The notes under the pieces: generated by a model
Databases searched by the model: none
What the model saw: the letters and a program-made list of their open reading frames with translations, nothing else
Told to the model about the DNA's origin: nothing
Shown here: piece after piece, positions 5,698 to 10,286 of the stretch
How positions within the stretch are numbered: the stretch's first letter is position 1
How the letters are laid out: each line of letters begins with the position of its first letter
Assembly: GCA_030636245.1 (NCBI GenBank)
Contig: DAOVXI010000040.1
Span: forward strand, 1 to 10,286
Length of the DNA stretch: 10,286 nucleotides
From: Deltaproteobacteria bacterium
GTDB taxonomy: Bacteria; Desulfobacterota; GWC2-55-46; DRQE01
Direction of reading: 5' to 3'
Translations under genes and position numbers: made by a program

Positions 5698-6606
5698 ATG
5701 ATGGTTGATAGAAGAGGAAAAAACATATGCGAGCCGCTTCAGGAACTTATAAACCTTCCCGCCGTGGAGGTGAGCGAGGTGCCGGGGTCGAGTTGGGAGA
5801 GTATCCTTTGTCTTAAGAATGAAAAGAGGGTTGTTGAGCAGCAGATCGTCCTGCCCCTGACACATCCTGATATAGCAAAAAAACACAGTATCTCAACACC
5901 AAAGGGAATACTTCTCTTTGGCCCGCCCGGCACGGGCAAGACAGCCTTTGCAAGGGGCACAGCAGGGAAGCTCAACTGGAAGTTCATTGAGATAAGCCCA
6001 AGCGCACTGGGGGGCAACTCCAATAAAGAGGCCATGGACCTTAAGATAATATTCGATAACTTGAGGCAGCTTGAGAGGGTCGTTGTCTTTTTTGACGAGT
6101 TCGAGGAGTTGACGCTTAGGCCCGAGTTGGCCACAAAGGAGGAGAGGCACCTGTCCAATGAGTTCCTCCGCCAGATGCCGAAACTAAGAGGAGCTAAAGA
6201 GATAGTTCTTATCTGCGCGACCAACAATATCAGGATGCTTAGCCCCGCGCTCTTGCGTCCGGGACGCTTTGACCTTATTTTGCCGTTAGGGAGCCTTGAT
6301 AGAGAGAGCAGAAGGACCATCTTTGAGCATCACGCACAAAGGCTCATGATAGAGGAGGTGGATCTTGAAAGTATAACCGAGAAGACAGATGGTTTTACCC
6401 CGGCCGATATAGAAGCGGTCATTGACTGCGTCAGCCACAAAGCCTTTGAGGTCGAGGTCGGAACGGGCAGCGAGTACCGCTCCACCACAGAGGACTTCCT
6501 TCTTGCGGTAAGCATGCACCATCCGACGATAAGCAAGGATGAGATGAAGGCCTTTAAGGAGGACTCCAAGAGCTTCTGTAGGGCTGATTACTGTGAACCT
6601 ATTTAA
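5698..6606 (+). CDS. stand-alone AAA family ATPase
   Basis: This 302-aa cytoplasmic ATPase has a single classic AAA module. Walker A is GPPGTGKT (75-82) and Walker B is VVVFFDE (128-134). Sensor 1 lies in CATNN (173-177). The second region of homology ends in LLRPGRFD, with arginine fingers R187 and R190. The GFTPADIEAV block (232-241) marks the small alpha-helical lid. Such motifs imply an ATP-driven ring, probably a hexamer, that remodels or unfolds proteins. There is only about 65 residues of N-terminal region and no protease domain, membrane segment or known adaptor, so it is not FtsH, Lon or ClpX; the substrate is unknown. An open frame continues upstream to 5569, but that part overlaps the DUF1059 terminator. 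ATG 5698 (or 5701) follows a good -10 box and lacks a Shine-Dalgarno. Confidence 0.88.
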   Translation: MMVDRRGKNICEPLQELINLPAVEVSEVPGSSWESILCLKNEKRVVEQQIVLPLTHPDIAKKHSISTPKGILLFGPPGTGKTAFARGTAGKLNWKFIEISPSALGGNSNKEAMDLKIIFDNLRQLERVVVFFDEFEELTLRPELATKEERHLSNEFLRQMPKLRGAKEIVLICATNNIRMLSPALLRPGRFDLILPLGSLDRESRRTIFEHHAQRLMIEEVDLESITEKTDGFTPADIEAVIDCVSHKAFEVEVGTGSEYRSTTEDFLLAVSMHHPTISKDEMKAFKEDSKSFCRADYCEPI

Positions 6607-6679
6607 TGGCCCATACCCACCGAAGTAAGCACAAAAAACAAACAACTCAGGCAGCCTTTGAGCGAGGTATCGGTGCCTT
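6605..6679. repeat. dispersed intergenic repeat family 1, degenerate copy 3
   Basis: CCCACCGAAGTA (6616-6627) is identical to 121-132. The right end, CCTTTGA (6655-6661) with GCGAGGTATCGG (6662-6673), resembles the end of copies 1 and 2, while the middle differs. It overlaps the AAA gene stop codon. AGGCAGCC (6649-6656) can pair with GGTGCCT (6672-6678), with one bulge, to form a hairpin. No T-run follows on the plus strand, so I do not call it a terminator. Confidence 0.45.
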
Positions 6680-6760
6680 AAAAATGGACGATATCGAGCT
6701 TATTTTACAAATTGAATTTTTTATACTGATAAGTTAGGATATAAGCTTGCCTTTAATAAT

Positions 6761-8146
6761 ATGGATATTCAGATAAATAAAAATAACGCGCCTTACTTTC
6801 TCCTTGAGGTATTCAAGAAGAAGTTCTCCGGCAGCATGCAGGTGGACAGGGGAAAGCTCAAGAAGCGGATCTACTTTGAGCGCGGCATGCCCGTTGGCTC
6901 AAGGTCTAATCTCTTGAATGAATGTCTTGGAAGGATATTCGTGAGCTCCGGCGTGGTCTCACTTGAGGACTGCGAGAGGTCGCTTAAGGTAATGAAGACG
7001 GACAAGGTCCTTCAGGGAGAGGCGCTCATAAAGCTCGGTGTCCTGGATGAGCAGGCACTTGCCAACCAGCTAAGGGATCAGCTTAAGATGAGGCTCATAA
7101 ACCTCTTCGGTTGGAACGGTGCGAGGTTCAGCTTCAATGACGGCGACGTGCAGAAGTATACCTCCGTGGATGAGGGGCTTAACCAGATAGTCTTCGAGGG
7201 CGCGCGAAAAAATCACGAGATGATAGTAAAGGAGTTCTCAAGCTTTAGCGGAAACTTCTTTCAGAAGACGAACTCCTACCAGAGCGTGCTCAAGAACCTT
7301 GGTTATGAGAACGTCCCCTTTGTCATGGCCGGTAAAAAAGTGGATGACATTATGAACTCCGGCATGGAAGCGCTTGCATACACATATATGTTCCTCATGG
7401 CAGGAGCGCTCAAGGTAGGCGCTGACTCGGAAGACAAGGTAAAGCTTTTGAAGTTCTATGAGAGCATAAAGGACAAGAACCACTTCGAGGTGCTTGGTGT
7501 AATACGGGGCGCCGGCACGAAAGATGTTAAGCAGGCATATAAGAAGTTAGCCAAGCTCTATCACCCGGACTTCTTTGACAGGCACTCGGATGAGAGTATA
7601 AAGAACCTCGCCAAGGAAACCTTTCCGCTCGTGAGTGAGGCATACGCCGTTCTTATGGATGAGAAGAAGAGGGCCGAGTATGAGAATAAGCTTGATAAGG
7701 GAACGCTCAACGCTGATGTTGATACCGGCAGGGTTATACTCGCAGACATGGAGTTCAAGAAAGGGCAGAACATGCTCCGCTTCGGCAACTTCGCGGACGC
7801 CAGAGAGTGTTTTCAGAAAGCGGTCGATTACTACGCCGAGGATGCCGAGAGCTTTGCCTATCTTGGCTGGTGTATCTTCAACAGCCCCGGTCGGAGCAAG
7901 GAGGAGGCCGAGGAGGCAAAGGAGTATATCAACAAATCCATATCCATGAACAAGCAGCTTGCCGAGCCACACTACTTCTTTGGTGTTATCCTTAGGGCCG
8001 AGGGGGATTTTGAGGGAGCTCTCTCAAGGCAGAACAAAGCCCTTAAGCTGGATAAAAACCTCATGGGGGCACAGAGCGAGATAAGGCTCGTCAACAAGAG
8101 GATACAGGAAAGCAAGGGCATCTTCCAAAAGCTATTTAGAAAGTAA
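6761..8146 (+). CDS. DUF4388 - J-domain - TPR protein
   Basis: This 461-aa soluble protein has three parts. Residues 1 to about 160 look like a DUF4388 module (FLLEVFKKKFSGSMQVDR, then KRIYFERGMPVGSRSN), a domain common in regulatory proteins of deltaproteobacteria and relatives. Residues 241-308 form a J domain with the essential HPD at 268-270, preceded by helix II (QAYKKLAKLY) and followed by the EAYAVL helix, so it should stimulate an Hsp70 (DnaK) ATPase. Residues 332-440 carry about three TPR-like repeats for protein binding. It lacks the Gly/Phe, zinc-finger and C-terminal domains of true DnaJ. It is probably a specialised co-chaperone or a scaffold linking a regulatory input to DnaK. 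No Shine-Dalgarno precedes the ATG. Candidate -10 boxes at 6722 and 6740 are weak. Confidence 0.88.
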   Translation: MDIQINKNNAPYFLLEVFKKKFSGSMQVDRGKLKKRIYFERGMPVGSRSNLLNECLGRIFVSSGVVSLEDCERSLKVMKTDKVLQGEALIKLGVLDEQALANQLRDQLKMRLINLFGWNGARFSFNDGDVQKYTSVDEGLNQIVFEGARKNHEMIVKEFSSFSGNFFQKTNSYQSVLKNLGYENVPFVMAGKKVDDIMNSGMEALAYTYMFLMAGALKVGADSEDKVKLLKFYESIKDKNHFEVLGVIRGAGTKDVKQAYKKLAKLYHPDFFDRHSDESIKNLAKETFPLVSEAYAVLMDEKKRAEYENKLDKGTLNADVDTGRVILADMEFKKGQNMLRFGNFADARECFQKAVDYYAEDAESFAYLGWCIFNSPGRSKEEAEEAKEYINKSISMNKQLAEPHYFFGVILRAEGDFEGALSRQNKALKLDKNLMGAQSEIRLVNKRIQESKGIFQKLFRK

Positions 8147-8190
8147 GAATACTTTTCAGACATCAACTCATCGTAAAATCGTTCACCTGT

Positions 8191-8219
8191 TTTTCATTCA
8201 ACCCCTCTCGTGGTATAAT
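8191..8219 (+). promoter_or_regulatory. promoter of the pilin-like gene
   Basis: TTTTCA (8191-8196, 4 of 6), a 17-bp spacer, and TATAAT (8214-8219) preceded by TGG (8211-8213) form an extended -10 promoter. Transcription would start near 8226. AGGAG (8233-8237) then lies ten bases before the GTG start at 8248. Confidence 0.65.
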
Positions 8220-8247
8220 ACTGCAACAAGTTAGGAGATCTGCGTGA

Positions 8248-8631
8248 GTGAAGAAAATATTTAACATATCTGAAAGCACTTCAATTATTTTGCCGTTTTT
8301 TATTGTAGGGTTGATTGTACTCGCCGTAATATTCCTTACCCCAAACAAAAAACATAGTTATTCGAGAGGTTACAAAGTTGCCCTGACCTCTGATTTAAAG
8401 AATGCCTATACGTTTGCCCAGGCATATCTTAGTGATTTGCCGGATGGTAGGGCTACGGCAAAAACCTTAAAAGATTATGGCATTCGGCTTTCACCAGGTG
8501 TCATTGTTGAACATGTGAGCATCAGCAAGACCGAAGGTAATATTAAGTTAAGGCACGAGAAGTTAACTGGAGAGGGTACGTTGAGCAGAGCCATGGTTGA
8601 TTTTGAAGGGACTATCACATACTATCCATAA
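8248..8631 (+). CDS. pilin-like membrane-anchored protein without prepilin leader
   Basis: This 127-aa protein begins at GTG with a good Shine-Dalgarno. A second GTG four bases upstream is out of frame and soon hits a stop. One hydrophobic segment (about residues 12-30, SIILPFFIVGLIVLAVIFL) anchors it, with Lys-rich flanks on both sides. The remainder resembles the globular part of short type IV pilins of the deltaproteobacterial kind: ALTSDLKNAYTFAQAYLSD (45-63), then DGRAT, a helix ending KDYGIRLSPGV, and beta strands containing VEHVSI and IKLRHEKL. The normal prepilin cleavage motif (GFTLIE-like) and Glu5 are absent, so it should not be cleaved or assembled like a pilin. It could be a minor or derived pseudopilin. 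It ends 16 bp from the convergent methyltransferase gene. Confidence 0.7.
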   Translation: MKKIFNISESTSIILPFFIVGLIVLAVIFLTPNKKHSYSRGYKVALTSDLKNAYTFAQAYLSDLPDGRATAKTLKDYGIRLSPGVIVEHVSISKTEGNIKLRHEKLTGEGTLSRAMVDFEGTITYYP

Positions 8632-8647
8632 TGAAACAATCTGAGCT

Positions 8648-9499
8648 TTAGCTGGTTTTCTGAAAAAGGAATAAGCGGTAGGATTTGAACTTTATGAAGT
8701 TCTCGCCGTTGCGCTCGCCGGCCGTGTACTTCGAGTCAAGCTTATCGAGTTTCTTCCTGTACTTCCACTTGAGTAACTTCGTTATGCGCGGGTAGTTGTT
8801 TACCATATAGTAATCGATAAGGTCGCGCACGGGCAAGCCGACATTCATAAGAAAACCGTTCACGATATCCATGTTCGGAGCCGTCTCCTTGGTTATGTCA
8901 ATGTCGGTTAACTTCTTAAGAGGCAGCTCACTCAGTGCCGCATCGAACCTTGTCAGGCGGTGTCCGCCGCCCAGGGCGCTTTTCCCCTCGACCTCTTTTC
9001 TGAAAAAATCGCATATCATAAGGTGGCCGTTCTTCTTTAAGAGCTTCATTATAAGAGGGAAGCTCGCCGCAAGGTTTACGTACTGAAAGCTCTCGCTGAA
9101 GAGCACCATGTCATAGCTTCCAAGAAGGCCTTCGGTGTCCATGGCCTCAAAGGTTGATTCAAAGATGGTCGAGCCGGGGCCGATGTTCTTTCTCACCTGC
9201 TCGGAAAGGAGCGGGCTTGGGGAGACGCAGTCAACGTGATATCCGAGAGCAATGAGTTTTTTCGCAAGCACCCCCGCGCCGCATCCAACGTCGAGCACTC
9301 GCTTTACCCCGTCAGGGATATTGTCCGTTATAAGCTTTGAGTGTTTATCCTGCGCAAGCGGGAAGTTCCCTGTTTTAAGCTCCATATCCTCGGTCCACAG
9401 CCCGTAGTGCAGGTCCTCTGTACCGAGAAAATGCTTGCCCAGGATCATGGCTATGATCAGCCCGACCTCTCTGGAGTTAACTTTTTTGCTCTTGCCCAT
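8648..9499 (-). CDS. class I SAM-dependent methyltransferase
   Basis: This 283-aa cytoplasmic enzyme is predicted to transfer a methyl group from S-adenosylmethionine. Motif I is VLDVGCGAG (68-76). The acidic end of strand 2 lies near D90 (GYHVDCVSPSP). Motif II-like YDMVLFSESFQYV spans 129-141, and a motif III-like GHLMICDFF follows at 158-166. Upstream, GTEDLHYGLW (26-35) is a lead-in seen in small-molecule methyltransferases of the type 11 and tocopherol/sterol-like groups. The substrate cannot be deduced. The C-terminal part is rich in Lys and Tyr (residues 228-280), and the protein is longer than a minimal domain, which suggests a substrate cap. AAGGA lies seven bases before the ATG. It is divergent from the nitrilase gene. 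Confidence 0.88.
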   Translation of the reverse strand: MGKSKKVNSREVGLIIAMILGKHFLGTEDLHYGLWTEDMELKTGNFPLAQDKHSKLITDNIPDGVKRVLDVGCGAGVLAKKLIALGYHVDCVSPSPLLSEQVRKNIGPGSTIFESTFEAMDTEGLLGSYDMVLFSESFQYVNLAASFPLIMKLLKKNGHLMICDFFRKEVEGKSALGGGHRLTRFDAALSELPLKKLTDIDITKETAPNMDIVNGFLMNVGLPVRDLIDYYMVNNYPRITKLLKWKYRKKLDKLDSKYTAGERNGENFIKFKSYRLFLFQKTS

Positions 9500-9531
9500 T
9501 GATATGTCCTTTTTTATCGTTCAATCTAAAA

Positions 9532-9561
9532 AGAATAACAGTAAGGATTGCCGTAAGTCAA
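9532..9561 (-). promoter_or_regulatory. promoter of the methyltransferase gene
   Basis: On the minus strand TTGACT (9561-9556, 5 of 6) is followed after 18 bp by TATTCT (9537-9532, 4 of 6), extended by TGT (9540-9538). The leader would be about 25 bases, including the Shine-Dalgarno at 9507-9511. Its -35 lies 11 bp from the -35 of the divergent nitrilase promoter. Confidence 0.55.
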
Positions 9562-9572
9562 CACCAATTGTA

Positions 9573-9600
9573 TTGACAAAATAGCGGTGTGTGATAGAAA
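9573..9600 (+). promoter_or_regulatory. promoter of the nitrilase-family gene
   Basis: A perfect TTGACA (9573-9578), a 16-bp spacer, and TAGAAA (9595-9600, 4 of 6) extended by TGA (9592-9594). The expected start falls on or next to the ATG at 9608, so the mRNA may be leaderless. No Shine-Dalgarno is visible. Confidence 0.55.
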
Positions 9601-9607
9601 AGTAGCT

Positions 9608-10286
9608 ATGAAGGTCGGCTATATACAAAGCTCTCCCGAGTTCGGCGAGGTTACGAAGAACACGGATAAAGTGGTCAGGGTCCTTGCCTCAAAGAGGATG
9701 CATGGGGCGAAGCTGGTCGTCCTGCCCGAGCTTTTCAGTACCGGCTATCAATTCAAAAGTAAAAAGGAAGCCCTTTCGCTCTCCGAGGAGGCCGACAAGG
9801 GCTATGCCACACGCACCTTAAAAGAGGTTGCGAAAGACCTTGATATGCATATCGTCGCCGGGTACGTTGAAAGAAGCGGGAAAGGCAAAGCGGCGAAGGT
9901 CTATAACTCTGCTTCACTCATAGGGCCGAAGGGCATACTCGGCACCTACCGAAAGGCCCATCTTTTTTGGAACGAAACAAATATATTCAGCCCCGGCAAC
10001 ACCCCTTATAAGGTATTTGATATAGGAGGGGCAAAGGTCGGAATGATGATATGCTTTGACTGGCTCTTTCCCGAGGTTACCAGAACGCTGGCCCTGAAAG
10101 GCGCGGAGATCATAGCCCATCCATCGAACCTGGTTTTGCCGCATTGTCCTGACGCGATGATAACCCGATGCCTTGAGAACCGGGTCTTTGCCATAACCGC
10201 AAATCGTGTGGGAAGCGAGAAGAGGGCAAGCGGTAAGTCTTTGAATTTTATAGGGAAAAGTCAAGTCGTGAGCCCCAAGGGACGTG
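9608..10286 (+). CDS. carbon-nitrogen hydrolase (nitrilase superfamily), 3' end outside window
   Basis: The frame is open from ATG 9608 to the window edge, giving 226 residues with no stop. Families of this kind usually have 250-290, so roughly 30-60 residues are missing. The catalytic triad is in place: Glu41 in VVLPELFSTGY, Lys116 in GTYRKAHLF, and the nucleophile Cys149 in MMICFDWLFPE. The opening MKVGYIQSSPEFGEVTKN is the standard first strand of the superfamily. The enzyme should hydrolyse an amide or nitrile C-N bond in the cytoplasm. The pattern resembles the omega-amidase and N-carbamoyl-putrescine type branches, but the substrate cannot be fixed from this part. It is divergent from the methyltransferase, sharing a 108-bp control region. 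Confidence 0.92.
   Translation, partial: MKVGYIQSSPEFGEVTKNTDKVVRVLASKRMHGAKLVVLPELFSTGYQFKSKKEALSLSEEADKGYATRTLKEVAKDLDMHIVAGYVERSGKGKAAKVYNSASLIGPKGILGTYRKAHLFWNETNIFSPGNTPYKVFDIGGAKVGMMICFDWLFPEVTRTLALKGAEIIAHPSNLVLPHCPDAMITRCLENRVFAITANRVGSEKRASGKSLNFIGKSQVVSPKGR

Noticed and set aside
5739..6320. 193-aa minus-strand open frame inside the AAA gene
   Set aside because: It is antisense to the Walker-motif coding region. Its Ser/Leu-rich composition is typical of a mirror frame.
6649..6679. Hairpin after the AAA gene as a terminator
   Set aside because: No T-run follows on the plus strand. The T-rich side faces the minus strand, where no gene ends.
7547..7972. 141-aa minus-strand open frame in the J-domain/TPR gene
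   Set aside because: It is a mirror frame of a coding region with clear domains on the plus strand.
241..9499. Glycosyltransferase and methyltransferase as one biosynthetic cluster
   Set aside because: They are over 7 kb apart, on opposite strands and separated by unrelated genes with their own promoters.
1..10286. Defence island, prophage, CRISPR array or secretion cluster
   Set aside because: There are no Cas, nuclease, integrase, transposase or phage structural genes, no regularly spaced repeats and no toxin-antitoxin pair. The AAA ATPase and J-domain protein lie near each other but have separate control signals and no effector, so a joint system is not supported.

Overview
The window reads as ordinary chromosomal DNA of a free-living Gram-negative bacterium. 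Evidence for the envelope is a lipoprotein with a lipobox, a c-type cytochrome fused to an outer-membrane barrel ending in Phe, and a pilin-like protein. Medium GC, frequent ATA (Ile) and AGG (Arg) codons, and the family mix (DUF4388-J-TPR protein, short pilin-like protein of deltaproteobacterial style, Cyc2-like cytochrome) suggest Desulfobacterota or Nitrospirota, or a related anaerobe or microaerophile. This placement is inferred from style, not from a marker gene.

Layout: 1-240 holds a terminator, a GGTGGGC hairpin repeat and a promoter. A glycosyltransferase-like gene follows (241-1167, +), with a terminator hairpin overlapping its stop. Then comes a minus-strand block: diguanylate cyclase (1261-2217), DUF502 membrane protein (2343-2927), lipoprotein (2979-3509) and a Cyc2-like monoheme cytochrome-porin (3780-5084). 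A divergent regulatory region (5085-5340) separates that block from plus-strand genes: a DUF1059 protein (5341-5535), a stand-alone AAA ATPase (5698-6606), a DUF4388-J-domain-TPR protein (6761-8146) and a short pilin-like protein (8248-8631). A methyltransferase (8648-9499, -) and a nitrilase-family amidohydrolase (9608 to the window end, +) diverge from a shared promoter region.

Most genes look like single transcription units. Only the lipoprotein-DUF502 pair looks like an operon. Seven promoters share a TGn-extended -10 box. For the glycosyltransferase, the AAA ATPase and the nitrilase, the -10 lies so close to the ATG, with no Shine-Dalgarno, that nearly leaderless mRNAs are likely. Two small dispersed repeat families occupy the intergenic spaces.

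No defence system, prophage, transposase, CRISPR array, tRNA or rRNA was seen. The most notable items are the Cyc2-like cytochrome-porin with an inverted repeat over its promoter, the pilin-like protein without a prepilin leader, the extended -10/leaderless pattern, and the composite intergenic repeats.
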